DNA of 64,000 nt from Sardina pilchardus (Eukaryota > Chordata > Actinopteri > Clupeiformes > Clupeidae): NCBI RefSeq assembly GCF_963854185.1, contig NC_084996.1, positions 5,935,157 through 5,999,156 of the forward strand. The letters are read 5' to 3'. Position numbers and translations under genes: made by a program. The notes below the pieces were generated by a model. That model was given only the letters and a program-made list of their open reading frames with translations, was not told the origin of the DNA and ran no database searches. Shown here one piece after another: positions 1 through 24,799 of the stretch. Numbering within the stretch: position 1 is the first letter of the stretch; each line of letters begins with the position of its first letter.

Positions 1-95
1 ACTGCAGTAACTTCTTGTTTCCTGATAGTGCCCACCATGGATACCCTAGCAACAAATGTTTCAAAATAAAAGTCCTCACTAGCAAGTTATCTAGT

Positions 96-560
96 TAGCA
101 TGGTTAGCATTGTTAGCATAGTTAGCATTTTTAGCATAACTGCAAAAAAATCATCAACTAAGTTAGCTAATCAACCTGGTTAGCATTGTTAGCAATTTTA
201 GCATTGTTAGCATAGTTAGCATAGTTAGCACTTTTAACATTATTGCTAGAAATCATCAAGTTAGCTAATCAACCTGGTTAGCATTGTTAGTTTAAGTTAA
301 CATGGTTACCATATTTAGCATTACTAGCATAGTTAGCATTTTTAGCATAACTGCTAAAAATCATTAGCTAAGTTAGCTAATCAACCTGATTAGAACTGTG
401 AGCATAGTTAGCATAGTTAACATTTTTACCATAACTGCATTAAATCAGTAGCTAAGTTAACCAATCAACCTGGTTATCATTGTTACCATAGTTAACATTT
501 TAACATGAATAGAAATCATTAGTTAAGTTAGAACTGGAATGTTTCAGCTTTAAACTGTCT
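96..560. repeat. AGTTAGCAT-type minisatellite
   Basis: Irregular tandem array of units of roughly 85-110 bp, each built from short TTAGCAT/GTTAGCA words and ending in a conserved block containing AAGTTAGCTAATCAACCTGG. At least four degenerate units are visible. The array continues in a second copy at about 1636-1890. Confidence 0.8.
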
Positions 561-588
561 ACCTTCACACTATGAACTCTCTGTAAAC

Positions 589-905
589 CAAAGATTCTAG
601 AACAGAGCAAGATGGATCAGTTGCGTCAAAAGAATGAAGTACGGTACAGGGCGCCATTTTGGTAAGCCCAGCAACATTTCTGACACAGTTCCAATCATAT
701 AAACCCACCTTAACAGCTGTTTTTGCCGTTGCCAGCTGTTTTTTGGTTTGGTTTTGTTACCCGGTAATGATCTGGCCGTGTGAAAGGCACGATTTATTAC
801 TTTTCGGCTTACCAAAATGGCGCCCATGGAGCGTTAGAATGTACTTCAAAAAATCCAACGTATTCTCCGGCCAGTGATCCATCTTGCTCTGTTCTAGAAT
901 CTTTG
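589..905. mobile_element. hAT-type MITE, 317 bp, perfect 31-bp TIRs, 8-bp TSD
   Basis: Perfect 31-bp terminal inverted repeats at 589-619 and 875-905 (starting CAAAGATTCTAGAACAGAGC) are flanked by direct repeats CTGTAAAC at 581-588 and 906-913. A second inverted pair lies inside (GGCGCCATTTTGGTAAG at 650-666 and its complement near 808-824). The 8-bp target duplication points to the hAT superfamily. There is no transposase, so it is non-autonomous. Confidence 0.88.
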
Positions 906-1024
906 CTGTAAACTATGCAACCACCATGTTTACCCTAGCAACACCTTAGTAACCATATCTACATTATCTATCTATTTTTGCATTTTCATGCACTGGTAAT
1001 TCCTTGGAATTGCATTTCTAGTTA

Positions 1025-1635
1025 TTAAACTTCTTCTTCTAACGCTCGCAATTCAGCTTCAACCGTTTAACGTAGAAACTTCATTCAAACGTTGTTGCGT
1101 AGGTCTTGCTTATGCCATGTGTGCTTTGTATTTTTCAACTTTGTAACTTTTATACTTTTTGAACTATTAAATAAAAACTATGAACAATTTCCCCATAGAC
1201 TTAACATTGCTCATTATGACATCATGGCAGCAATTAGAATGTTACGCCAGGTGGCCAGTCCAGGTGCAGCAGCTCTCTCTCTCTCTCAGGCTTTAAACAA
1301 ACACTGGCTCTCTTGAGACTACATTTTCTGTTCCCCTGTATCAACTGTATCAACATAAGTCTTCCTAATTCCATCCAACTTTCTATCCATTCATCTTCTT
1401 CAAACATTCATTCACTCATCCACCCATTCCAAACAGTCTGCCTATCAACATCAATTAGACGATCTACATTCAACTTTTAAACAATCTACTCTGTCTCAGG
1501 CTTTAAGCTACACTCTGGCACTCTTAAGACTAGCCAGTTAAATTGATTACACCTGTATCTGTATCCACTACTCTCAGTAGAGAGCTGTGTCTCTCCATTC
1601 TACAAGAATATAAGGCACATTCCATCCATCTTCCT
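1025..1635. other. Spacer between the duplicated blocks
   Basis: Low-complexity C/T- and ATTCATC-rich sequence with a CTCTCTCTCTCTCAGGCTTTAA motif near 1270 and a similar TCTCAGGCTTTAA near 1495, suggesting an old internal duplication. No gene recognised. Confidence 0.4.
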
Positions 1636-2094
1636 ATCCATAGTTAGCGTAGTTAGCATTTTTAGCATAACTGCAAAAAAATCATCAACTAAGTTAGCTA
1701 ATCAACCTGGTTAGCATTGTTAGCAAATCTAGCATTATTAGCATAGTTAGCATTTTTAGCATTACTGCTAGAAATCATCGGTTAAGTTAGCTAATCAACC
1801 TGGTTAGCATTGTTAGTAAAGTGAGCATTGCTAGCATAATTAGCATTTTTAGCACAACTGCTAGAAATCATTAGCTTAGTTAGCTAATCAACATTTTAAC
1901 ATGAATAGAAATCATTAGTTAAGTTAGAACTGGAATGTTTCAGCTTTAAACTGTCTACCTTCACATTATCAACTCTCTTTAAACTACGCAACCACCATGT
2001 TTACCCTAGCTACACCTTAGTAACCATATCTACATTATCTATCTTTTTTTGCATTTTCATGCACTGGTAATTCCTTGGAATTGCATTTCTAGTT
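1636..2094. repeat. Second copy of the minisatellite plus flanking block
   Basis: Again carries AAGTTAGCTAATCAACCTGG units and then a block (about 1886-2094) nearly identical to 495-588 joined to 906-1022, including CTGGAATGTTTCAGCTTTAA and GCACTGGTAATTCCTTGGAA. It therefore represents a duplicated segment without the MITE found in the first copy. Confidence 0.8.
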
Positions 2095-2329
2095 GGTTTC
2101 TACAAGCCCTCTTTAAATATATGAAAACATATACGGTGACTCAAGGAACCAAACTGAATTGACAGGGAAAGGAATGTTTATATCTGTTTTTCTGCTAATA
2201 GAACTGACACATGTGCTGGAAAAGTCCACAAACTTTGAAAGGCAAAAGACAAGGCTTCATTTTCCAACGAATAGCTCTTGCAAATTCCTTGTGCCACCGG
2301 CTCCCACTGATAACTTCACAAATAAACCA

Positions 2330-4288
2330 TGAGTGATTTAAAAAAAATGTTTTTATTTCTCAACACCATAGGCATCCATACAGTTTGGAATAATACTGGA
2401 AAGTGTAGGCATGCATGGTCTAGCTTCAGACCTCTGTCTCATGTAGTACCAGCATGAGACATCTCTCACTACTGCTAATGCTAAGACATACATTGCTTCA
2501 TAAAAACACACAAAATGTACAAGAAAGGCCAATGTATCTGAAAACATGGATCGACCAAGTCTTTAGAAACATTACTCAAGAATACAGAAATTGAATAAAA
2601 ACGACTAAAAAAAAAAGTTTACACATGTATGCTTCATCATGGTCAAATAGGCATTGTTGTGAAGGGAGTATAGGCTACATTTAATGGTTTTGTACTTGGA
2701 CAAGTGCTGAGACCCTCAAGCTCTCTCAAGGGTTGGATCTAATGTAGATGTCTGCCTGACAGGAAGATTTTGGTCAGGTGTGAGACATCTTTTTTTAAAA
2801 GTGACTGCATTAGCTCAGAATCCACCATGTGTGCCTTAAGAGACATGTTAAGGCTCAAGGATAACACAGCCCTAATCAACATGACTGCACACGAGTAGCA
2901 GAGCCAGAGTTATCTGAAATGCTATGACTGGGGTCTACTGAGAAGGGTTTTTTGAAGATGTGGATGGATGATAAACTGACTTTACCATTTCTAAACCAAT
3001 TCACCATATTATGTCAGTAGTGATGCTGATTCTCAAAGACCAACCCTGTAATTATAAGTGGTGGTCTCATCATGTTTTGGACAGTATTTTAGGAAAGCCA
3101 ACTGAACCTGCATCTGTTTTCCTTAAAATCCACTATCATTTTTTTAAAATTCTAGTTGCCCCTTGTGCTTTCTCATCCGGAAGTGCAGTCTGGCCCTACA
3201 AGATTAGTCTAGTAACTATATTCCCCCACGGAGAAAAGTAATTTACTAGTCCTTCTTGTCCATCATAGCATTTGAGCTTCAAAATAGACCTCACTTGCTT
3301 GTTTAAAGGAAAACTCTTTCGGGTTCTTCACCCTCAAAGGTTCCTCAAGTATTCTGCAAACATCTAAAAACCTTCAAAGGTTCCTGTTGGAATCCTCGGA
3401 GGCTCTTTGTTATATGATACTATAATTATGTTCTATTAAATTGCTTTTAAAAAAAAAATCAAATTGCATCTATTATATTACATACTTATAACTGAACTGG
3501 CAATAGAACGTTCAGAGGTTTCTCCAAATTACCCCTATTTTCTAGGACTGAGGACCAGGGTGGTTGACGATGTGCATGTGGCTGGGCTAAATAGCTTTCA
3601 GTCCACGGATCCACAATATGCCCAATTCAGTGAAACAACTCAACCAGACGTGAAATAAAAGGGAAGGGGTACCATCTGACCGACATGAAACAGAATCTGT
3701 TTATGCTGAGCTATTAACTCTTAGGGGCGATGCTTATTTTTTTATATAAATACACACAAATCCTGCAAATACTAGCACTAAAAGTATAAATTAATGCCAT
3801 ATCCTCTGCGAGTTGGTCTGTGGCACAGTGTAGAATACAATTTACAACTAATCTTTTACAGTACATTCCACATATGCAAAATATTACAATGGCAGAAATG
3901 TATGGCATAAAAGAAAAGAAAAATAAAATGCACATTCCCTTAAAATATGCTATTTCATTACAGCTGTTAAATTAATTCATTGATTAATTATTAATTAATT
4001 ACATTAATCAATTAATGTAAGTTTGTTTGAGTGAGCATGTGTATAAAACATATTGGGATATAACATTTGTACACAATAGACTGGGTTAAAAGGTTTAGAA
4101 AAGGAAAAATGACTAAAATGGTTTGAATTTTTTTTTCTCTTTTCTGTAACACAGCTGGGTAAAAACAAGCAAAATGGAAGGTTTGGTACTTTCAAAAGTG
4201 TTTCTGTAAATCTGCCTTTTATTAATCAAAAACAGGCACCTGTTCAAAGAGTCAGGTTGTGCTAATGTTCTGTGTGTGTGTGTTTGTT

Positions 4289-4342
<54 letters not shown>

Positions 4343-4382
4343 CAAGAGTGCAGATGTTTGGCGCTGGTGTTGGTGAATGTGA
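2330..4382 (-). other. timp2: Probable timp2 3'UTR
   Basis: Sequence downstream of the timp2 stop. No plausible coding exon is seen. A minus-strand AATAAA (TTTATT on the plus strand at 2352-2357) is a candidate polyadenylation signal giving a 3'UTR of about 2 kb, in line with the long 3'UTR of mammalian TIMP2 (family knowledge). A (CA)n tract at 4270-4335 lies about 50 bases after the stop, and an AT-rich TTAATTAA-type stretch lies near 3970-4020. The end point is inferred. Confidence 0.5.
4270..4335. repeat. (GT)n microsatellite in timp2 3'UTR
   Basis: About 66 bases of GT repeat with TTTG interruptions, transcribed as CA repeat shortly after the timp2 stop codon. Confidence 0.9.
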
Positions 4383-11916
<7,534 letters not shown>

Positions 11917-12099
11917 ATTTAGGAAATATGATTTGTTCTTCTGTATGGTGCTGATTAAATTACTCCCGTCTCTGTTTCGTGAAAAAATGAGCAACAAACT
12001 ATTTCTGCGTTGAGTTTGGAGCAAACGACGTCCTGCTTAATTGTTCAGTGCTGATGTCAAAATATCTGTTACACTTCTGCGAAACGCAAAAAACATACA

Positions 12100-15000
12100 T
12101 GTGATCATGCACTAACTTGCATTTACAGCAGTCTATTCATCGTTGGCGACGCTGACGAACTCCACCCTGTGCTGAAGTCTGCATGAACTATTTGCAAGCG
12201 GTGGGGCTTTATGCTTGCCTGATCGAGCTCCGCCCTCCAGCCATGACCTGTGTCTGCCGTATGAGTAAGTGACGACATTTTCCTACGATGTGTCTTTTAA
12301 AAAGTTTTTTTTTTTCGCCGCAGGCCTTTTGAACTCTCCAAAATACTTTGGGAGCGCGCGTGCGCCCGGTATGGACGCATCCATATTGACACAATGTTGT
12401 TGATGTTGCGTGTTCATCTGTCATCCTATGTTTTACCTGAAGTATGAGTAGCAGTGTGTTCACTGAAGCACTACAGTGAATCTCCAGGAATGTTTGTCCC
12501 TGCAAGATATACTCACCATCAAAAGGGTCAGGGCTGTTCTAACTGACTGTCCAAATTAATGAGGATTTAGGATTTGTTGGATTTTGAACACATTTTACAA
12601 TTCTGCCTGATAAGAGATACTTCATATGCTGTAAAATGCAAAAAGTAAGGACCCCCCTCAAGAGTTCATCAGAAGTGTGTGAATCACACAATCACTCATA
12701 TAGGTTAAAAGTGTTTGGCTCTTTCCATTTGCAATATAACCGAACACATTTCACAATATGTTTGGATGGGGAGAGGGTATAATTACAGGTGTCTCTGCTG
12801 ACGCACCCTGGTGTTCATCAAGTGTGTCAATCCCCCACCTCTACGCCTGCCACCTTGACGCATCTCCCTTCGCCCACCTGCCTCTCCTAAAAACAACAAG
12901 TGAAACTGCTCGTGTAGTTTTTCTCCCCAACAAACTCAGCCTTAAAACAGCAGGCTGGTGTGGTGCACAGCACTCACCGGGAATAGGCCCATTAAGCAGG
13001 CCATTTTATCGGCCTGGGCTGTTGCCCTGTACTGTAAATGATTTTTTGTCGACATGAACATGACACATAAAAGGGCAAAATTGGACATCCATATCTCCAA
13101 CCTCTAGTCTTTAAGGAAACAAACTTAATTTGTTCATGCACACACAAGAAATAAATGATTGTTTTAATTAATAAAAGCACCCTTTCCACCTTATTATTAA
13201 AATAATAATTGAATGTTCCATGCGGTCCAGAGGTGATCTGAAGCACCCAACTGTGACAGTGCAGTGCACCGCAGTGGAATCACAGATTCCTAAAAAAAAA
13301 AAATTGGTACCATACCAGCGCACTGACACAGAAACATAGAGTGGAATAATTCTCTTGTTTATAAATTATGAAATAGGTCTATGATGAAATCTGTCATGAT
13401 GACATCTGAATATGAAATCATCAGGCTTACCGTATAGCTTTGTTTAAACAAGGATTATCTCGAGTCTCTAAAAAATACCAGCAATACTGATGAATGGCCT
13501 CCAGCTGATCCAGCTGCAGTTTACATGAACATCATAAAATAAACTTATAAAAAGAAAACATTGATCCCTAATTTGAATGACAGGTGTATTAGGTATATAT
13601 TTTTAATAAGATGAGGAAGACCTTAGGCACAACCTGCTCAGAAGTCCCACAATGCTACACAATGGCTTGAATTCATGAGACACAGCCCATTGCCTGGACA
13701 ACTTTGCTCATCATTCAAGCTAGGGCACAATATTTGCTAGAAATGTATTTATTTGTTTATTCTATATTGTTCATTGTTTAACTGTTTTTCGATGCTGATG
13801 AATTCTTCAGAATTTTTCATTCTAATTTTGAAGGGATAGAGACAAGTTATTGTTCTTTTTGTGTACTTTCTGTAAGTCTTGTCTGGGTGTGGCAATTGGA
13901 AGATCTTACTGGAAACCTTTTCACAGTAAATGTGTTTCACACTAATTTCACATCAAATGTAAGTCATGCAAGGAGAAAGTGTCTGCATTAATCATTGTTG
14001 AATACGCAGACGGTTTACAATGAAAAGAAAAAAAAAACTATTTTCATGACTCCTTCAAAGAGACCACTGATTATCCCTTCTTTGGCCAAGAAACTTCCAC
14101 TAACATTTTCCCAGCGTATGTAGTAGAAAAACAATTATCAGGGCGTGTGTTTTCATTCACAATAGTTTGGCGGTATGAGGACAAGGATGTGTAGGTGGCG
14201 ACCAATTTCATGGCTCTGACTTCATGTTGGTCAGCCAGAAGTAACTTTCCGGACCTTTAAGTGTTTGTCCAGAAATTCCTTTGGTGAGTCTGACGAGGAC
14301 TCATAGTAAATGAGTGAGTCACAGCAAGTGGTATCACTTTCCAGTCTTGCATCAGGACCAGTGGCATCCCTTTCCTCACTCTCTCCATGCTTCCGGCTGG
14401 AATGACAACCAGATGACGCGGTTACAGACAATGAGCATTATGTCTGAACCATTCTCACTTACGCTCGGGGGACTTTACAGTTTTACGCAACATATGCCTC
14501 AAATGACCTCGAATGAGCAATAAAGATTATATATGCAGAGACGCATACCACCACTTACCACCAGTACCACACAGTAATAGAAGTCCGAATAGTGTGGTTT
14601 ATGGTCACTCTTGCTAAAGGTCGTGTGTTGTCTGGAGTTTACTTTCGTCTCATTCTCACAGTGCTCTGTCGGATGAAAATATTCCTTAGTTGATCCTGCA
14701 GGTACTTTGCCTTTCCATCTCAAATTTCCATAAACAACACCCCTACAACTGGAAAAATACTTGGCACAGGCTGGGAAAAACAGCCCCTGGAAGTCATGCA
14801 GTACTTAATGGAATTATACACGGTTGACTATAATATAATAGAACACAATTTGCCCTTTTAAAATCTAAAGCAGACCTGTGTGGAAGCACAAGATGTCAAA
14901 TACAAGTCATTTAACCACAACAACTCCCCACTAAATACCTAAAACATGCCACGATAAACAGAAGTGATATAGGTCTAAACTAATGTAAAATAAAGATCTT

Positions 15001-16765
15001 TTTGTTCTCACGTGGTGTTATCTACACAATACATTCCTAGACAGCTATGTGGACACTGACTGTAAGACACAAATCAGGACTTGTCGCATGTTTCAGCACT
15101 GTCTTATGAGTCTTCCTGTTTATTTACAGATGAGCACACCCCGTCTGTCTCCATTCAAACAGATAACAAATGAAGTGTTGAGGCAGGGGATGTACAGGAT
15201 CTCAATCAGTTCCAGGAACTTGGGAAAGCTGCTGGCTGTCTTCATGCACATCGAATCTGGTCTGCTTTCATGGAAAAGCACACAATTCCACACTGCTCTG
15301 TGCTGTGATATTCAAATATCAAAATACACCCATAGACATACCGTATATGCAAATTAAAACGGCATAAATAAAATAGCAAGACCATTGAGGATACCAAGAC
15401 CAGGCACTTGCGTTGCTGGTATAGATTTCCCTTCAAATGGAGAGATTTTCCCTCTTTTTGCCCTCTGAAGTTTTGAGGTTTTATGGGAACTGGAGTTGGT
15501 AGCATGCAAGACGAGAAGAGAGGGGGGCAGGAGATAGGCTCCCAGGGGACAGCAGGCATGATGAGGCAATGGTGGGAAATATACCTGCTCAGTGTTCTCA
15601 AGATAATTGTTACCCCTGTGCAGGTAGGAGGCGTTCGTGGCGTACTTGGAACACAGAATGATATGACATCACATTCAGGGAAAACACCTTGAGACTTTTT
15701 ACTTTCGATTTATCTGAGCGAGTGTTCTCGTGGATTAGTCTCAATTAGGCTTGATATTACAATAGCTCAATTTGTTTTGTGGTCAGTTTATACTGTATTG
15801 TCAGGTTATACAGGGATTGGGTATGAACAACCCTTTTCAAATCAAGCCACAAATTCTAGGATTGGGGTCTTGGGCATTCAAGAACATTCACCTTGTTTTC
15901 TTTAAACCATTTATGTGATTTTGCTGCATGCATGCTTCGGGTCATTGTCTTGCTGGAAAATAAATCGTCTCCCAGTAGTTCCTTTACTGGCTGAATTAGA
16001 TTGTCCTCCGGGATTTACGCCTTTTACAAGCCTTCCATTAGGTTAGGCTCAAATGGAATTCCATGGATACAAAAGGGAGTATCAACTAAAAGGAACATTA
16101 TGAACTAGGTTAAGCTTTTAACAGAAGAGTCCCCTCATTTTCTTAGGATATTAAGTCGAGAATCGAAATGATTGTATTAATTTGCAAAGAGTATAGGGAC
16201 CTCTGGCTCACAACTTCTTTGGGAAGACCCCAAACTCACTGCCTGTCTTGACTTGTGAAGGCCCTTCTTTCTGTTGTCTCCCTCTTGCATTATAACAGCA
16301 TGTTTATTCTTCTTGTGTTGGCTGCCAAGGTATTGCGTTTTTTTACAACTGGTCATATATTACAAACACTTTTGTCATAATAAGACATTTTGGATATACA
16401 TTTGTTGCTCAACACCTAAAGCTCCTCTGTCATGGGCTTTCAAGAGCGTCAGTTCATGCATGTCCATACAAGAGTGAAAGTATCTACAGAGAGATGTTGA
16501 AATACACAGTAAACATGAAAGCAACCCAACCCAAAAAGCAGAGATTTTCTAGGAAAAATTACAATGACCATCAAATGTCCATGGAGTTCTGAAAAAGCTG
16601 AATTTAGCAGAAAGTACTATATTTCAAAAGAAAGAAATTACTAACAGTCAGATTACTTTGCTTATTCCAAAGAAAATGTATTACAGTGTGTGTATGTGTG
16701 TGTGTGTGTGAGAGAGCGCGCACGCACATTTGTGTTGGGAGCTGATGATAAGGAGACAACAGACA

Positions 16766-16809
<44 letters not shown>

Positions 16810-17880
16810 TAATAAATGCTCTTTGGAAAAAGCACATTTGATAGGAGTCAGTCATTTCTTTCTTAGGAAATACAGTAATTTCTTTCTATGGCAAAATCAG
16901 TTTTTTTCAGAAATGGCAAAATCAGCTTTTCGTTGTGTTTTGCTTTGATGCAATTTTTGGTGTCTCTTATCTCTGTAGATGACTTTCATTCTTGTATGGA
17001 AATATACATAGAAGCACATCAAAGATGAAGAGCTTTAGGTCTCAAACAACAGTGTGTACATGATGTATCCAAAATGTCATATATTGTGAGGTGAATGGTT
17101 GCAGATGTTTTTATGACATTTTGAAGGTTGTGTGTCATTTTGCTGGAGATTTGAGGCATTTTACAATTTGTGTGGGCAGTAGTGGATTTTGTGTGTAGAG
17201 CTTTGAAAAAATAGACACAGAGTTTTGAAAATGTGTGTAAACAGTTGTAAAAAAAACGGTATGAAAACAAAAAAAGGGGGAAACTTTCCAAGGAGGGGTG
17301 AGTACTTCTTATAGGCACTGTAGCTGTTGAAGGTATTAGGGCATTACTGCCATGCTACTGGTGAGATGTTAAAGAACAGTGCTCGCCTATACTTTCTCAA
17401 GGAGCTCACATGATACAATTATGGCCATACTGACTATACTCATACTGGTGGCTCTTTTCAAATGAGAAAATGATAACCTTTACCTTGGTCAAACCTCGTC
17501 ATTAATGTGATATGTCAAACATGCCTGCCGCAACCGGATAGAGAGAATAGTGCGTTACTAATGGCAGATTCAGAGGAACTGAAATATAGGGTGTCGGCTG
17601 CATTGCTTTACAAGCATGTAAGGGTCTGTAAGGTCATTATAATCATTACACTCAAGAAGGAAGCACAATTCCTAGAAGGCTTTCTAGCATGAATAAAATG
17701 AGTAAAACGTATGCTTACTAGTAGTTCATAGGAAATTCAGGCATGGCTACTAGGGGAAGCTACACTGACAAAGATGAAAACTAACCAGTATTAGTCCAAA
17801 GGGTATATGTTGACAGCATTTATAACATGGGAGCTCACAGACATGTCCTCTGAAACCACATCAAAAGCTCTTCTCTCTAT
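12100..17880. other. Intergenic spacer upstream of timp2
   Basis: No convincing exon on either strand. 15780-17330 looks like debris of an old DNA transposon: it contains GGGTCATTGTCTTGCTGGAA near 15939, and a terminus-like TGAGTACTTCTTATAGGCAC near 17300, both reminiscent of decayed teleost elements. A (GT)n and a (CA)n lie at 16686-16710 and 16768-16807. The rest is AT-rich sequence in which I see nothing. Confidence 0.4.
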
Positions 17881-17891
17881 ACTCCAATTAA

Positions 17892-18226
17892 AGCAACACT
17901 AAAGCACTTTTCCTCTGTTGCTCGCACGCTATTTGTTTATCCACCAAATAACGATGTCCACAGACAAGGTAGAGCGTGCTGCTTGATTTTGTGAAAGTAT
18001 GATGTATTGCGACATCGAAGCAAGTCAAATTTGTAGTTTCTTAGGTCTCATTTCATCAAACTACAGGTACGCTACCCGATCTGGTAAAGTTACATAGTGC
18101 GGTTATAGCCGATAGAGGGCCGCAGAGTGAATGCAGAAGTGCTGTTCACCCTGTTACGAGTTGATGAACCGCTGAAATGATTTTGGAAACATTATGTTAA
18201 GGTCCGAAAAACTCTTTAGTGTTGCT
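17892..18226. mobile_element. TTAA-flanked MITE, 335 bp
   Basis: Perfect terminal inverted repeats (AGCAACACTAAAG at 17892-17904 and the complement at 18214-18226) are directly flanked by TTAA at 17888-17891 and 18227-18230. TTAA target duplication is the hallmark of piggyBac-type insertion. No coding capacity. Confidence 0.75.
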
Positions 18227-18230
18227 TTAA

Positions 18231-19079
18231 GCTCCTATATGAACTGCCATATTGTCTTGTTTATTCTTGTGAAATACACATGCTAAAAGTGCCAGCTTCA
18301 TATGAGTGGGAGCAATGGTGTTCTACAGGGTGGTACGTGGCACTAGGGCCATTATAAGAAATAAAACACATACTTGCCATATTAGTGGCTCTTTTCTGTA
18401 TTTATTGAGCTACACATTAATTGAATCAACTAAATGTTTTGAACATGGCCATCTGTTCTTGTATTACACTTCATCTAAATTTTGAATCTGGATTAAATGG
18501 GAAAACTTAAACATGGGAGATCTGGTGTTAAAGAACATCAGTAATTATGGCACAGTGAAGGATACACCTCTGGGGAAAAAGAACAGCAAACAGTCCACCA
18601 TGACTCATTTTAGGCTTAAAAAGTCATTAATAGACACATTATAAAACAAACTGTGCACACACAATTTTCTTCTGACCTTTTTCCATCACCGTTGACGCTC
18701 TTCATAACAACTCTGTTTCATGGTGGACAAAAGAAAGCAGCCGACAGAAGAAAACGGTAAAGAAAATCATTTCACCAGACACTCTCAAGGAAATGGGTCT
18801 TTGGTAGAGCCTCTGAAGGTTTTTTTTTGTGGGACCTAAAGAAATGGGCCAGATTCTCTTCTCAGGTACATACTGTAGGATGTCAGGGTGTATGGTCTCT
18901 CCTTCCAGGGGTTCTTCTATAGCCACCAATCAAAGAACGATACAATTTAGGGACAAGAACAAATGACCCAAAGTCATATCAGGCGTAGTGATGAGTCTGT
19001 ATGTGTGCATCAGAGGGAGTCATGGGTTCAACAGAGAGTTCAAAGATAATGTTAAATATAAGAGCAACCAGGATTAAAA

Positions 19080-19111
<32 letters not shown>

Positions 19112-19704
19112 CAATGTAAACTTAAAAATGCATTCAGAATTACCATGATACTTCAGTGCCCCCATCAGTATGCTCAGAGTGTCTGAGTGATCTCCTAATC
19201 TTACATTCAATATGAGAAGTCAATCGGTACAGTACTACTGGGCTTAGCCGCCCAGGTCATATGACTTCGGAAGGTCACATGGACACAAGGAGTCTCATGT
19301 AGCTGGAAAACGTCATGTGACCACCACCAGTTACGACGACTACAGACAGTTGGACAGGGTTAGTGTTCTTGGCGGCCCTCCGCGTTGAGTTGTGAGTGTG
19401 TGAATGAGTGAGTGAATGAGTGGGTGGGTGGGTGAGTGGCACTGGCCATGGAGCAGGCTGGCGTCGTGGCGACAGCCCTCTCTGTTCTGTACTGGCACGG
19501 GGCTGTGCCACGGGCGGGTGCGGGGTGATGACGAGGAGTGGTGGGATTAGGTGCCAGGCTGCCGACTCGGAGCAGAGTTCCCCTCTCGGATCATTCCTCC
19601 GAAAAAAGGCTCTCGGTGTTGTGTTGCGCGCAGTGCAAGTTCGTCTGCACGACTGACGTGAAGGGGAGGACTTGAGTTTTTTTGGAGTTCGGGGCGCGCC
19701 GCCC
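18231..19704. other. Probable cant1 3'UTR and flank
   Basis: Lies directly after the cant1 stop on the minus strand. A minus-strand AATAAA (TTTATT at 18401-18406) is a possible but distant polyadenylation signal. An (AAAAC)n tract sits at 19080-19111 and a GT/GA-rich stretch near 19393-19437. No other gene seen. Confidence 0.35.
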
Positions 19705-23690
<3,986 letters not shown>

Positions 23691-23716
23691 GGGCGAATGG
23701 GCAGTGCTGTCACCTG

Positions 23717-23850
23717 CGGGGAGAGAGAGAGAGAGAGAGAGGGAGGGAGAGAGGAAGAGGGAGAGAGAGAGAGACAGAGTGAGGGGAGAGAGAGGAGAAA
23801 GAGAGAAGGGGGAGGGAGGGAGGCAGGGAGAGAGAGAGTGTAGAGAGAAA
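23717..23850. repeat. (GA)n-rich tract beside a cant1 acceptor
   Basis: About 130 bases of G/A-only sequence, starting at the acceptor of the first cant1 coding exon. On the transcribed strand it forms an unusually long pyrimidine tract. Confidence 0.9.
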
Positions 23851-24799
23851 GAGAGAAAGAACAGCAGAGGGCACCACAGAGTTAAAACTCAAGAGTTCAT
23901 TGACTCCAACTATATAATGGTGAATCCTGCTGGAGGGTTAGCGCAGTAAGTTACCTTTACTGTGGTAATTCTGACTGATTTAACTGGTTTAAATTGACCC
24001 ACGCATAACATGTTGAGCTTAGTTGTAGCTCTTTAGAAAGTTATTCTATCTTACAAAGACAGCCAAACGAAACAATTCCTCACCTATCTTTTGCACTGTG
24101 GCCCACACACAATCTCAACCCTCACTCACTTACCCACGCATGCTCTTTGAGCTTCACTTTGCTAAATCATGGCCAGACCTGCTGTTGAACTCTCACACAC
24201 CTAGCGCTGAACCCATCCTTTCTTTCACACAATGTGACTACAGCAATATAACCTGCTCAGGCTGAGGTGTTAAGTGGTCTGCCACTCTGGCAAGAGTCTC
24301 CTTAGCTCGCCAAACTGGTTGTTCGACTGGTGGAGCCACAGTTTCCCATAACCTAGCCTAAACACCACAGCCTTGAAAACAGACAAGTTGTCATTACCCT
24401 GCAGAACAACAATAATAAAAATTAAAAATTAAACACTCTGCCGGCTACAACTCTGACTCTACAGTCTCTCACCGAAAGGCGCCTGAGAATCTTCAAGCGG
24501 ATATCCACCCCACGTACAGTACAGATAGCAGAGCAATAACCGTCCGAATCACAAGGAAAAGATGTCCTCTGGCCACATACCTCTGCTCCTGCCAGCTGAC
24601 CCGCTGAGAGAGAGGAGAGCGCAGGGGAAAAGCTTTCACCGGTGGGTTTACGCGAGGATACCCCTGGACGTCTCGGAACCGGAGTGTGACAGCACAGCAG
24701 GTGTTTGCCTCCCTGGCAGGCAGCCGTGTGTAACAAAGGGGTGTGAGCCGAGGGAGTGTGTGTACGCGTGTGACCACGTGGAAAATGGGAGGGACTCAA

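Noticed and set aside
96..560. CRISPR-like array
   Set aside because: Repeats are irregular, degenerate and without unique spacers of fixed length, and the genome is vertebrate; it is a minisatellite.
11917..12024. A longer timp2 N-terminus from the upstream in-frame ATG
   Set aside because: It would bury the signal peptide behind 36 extra residues; the ATG at 11916 gives a normal secretion signal and family length.
12100..19700. A possible LGALS3BP gene expected from human order between timp2 and cant1
   Set aside because: No cysteine-rich SRCR or BTB-like exon could be found in either strand.
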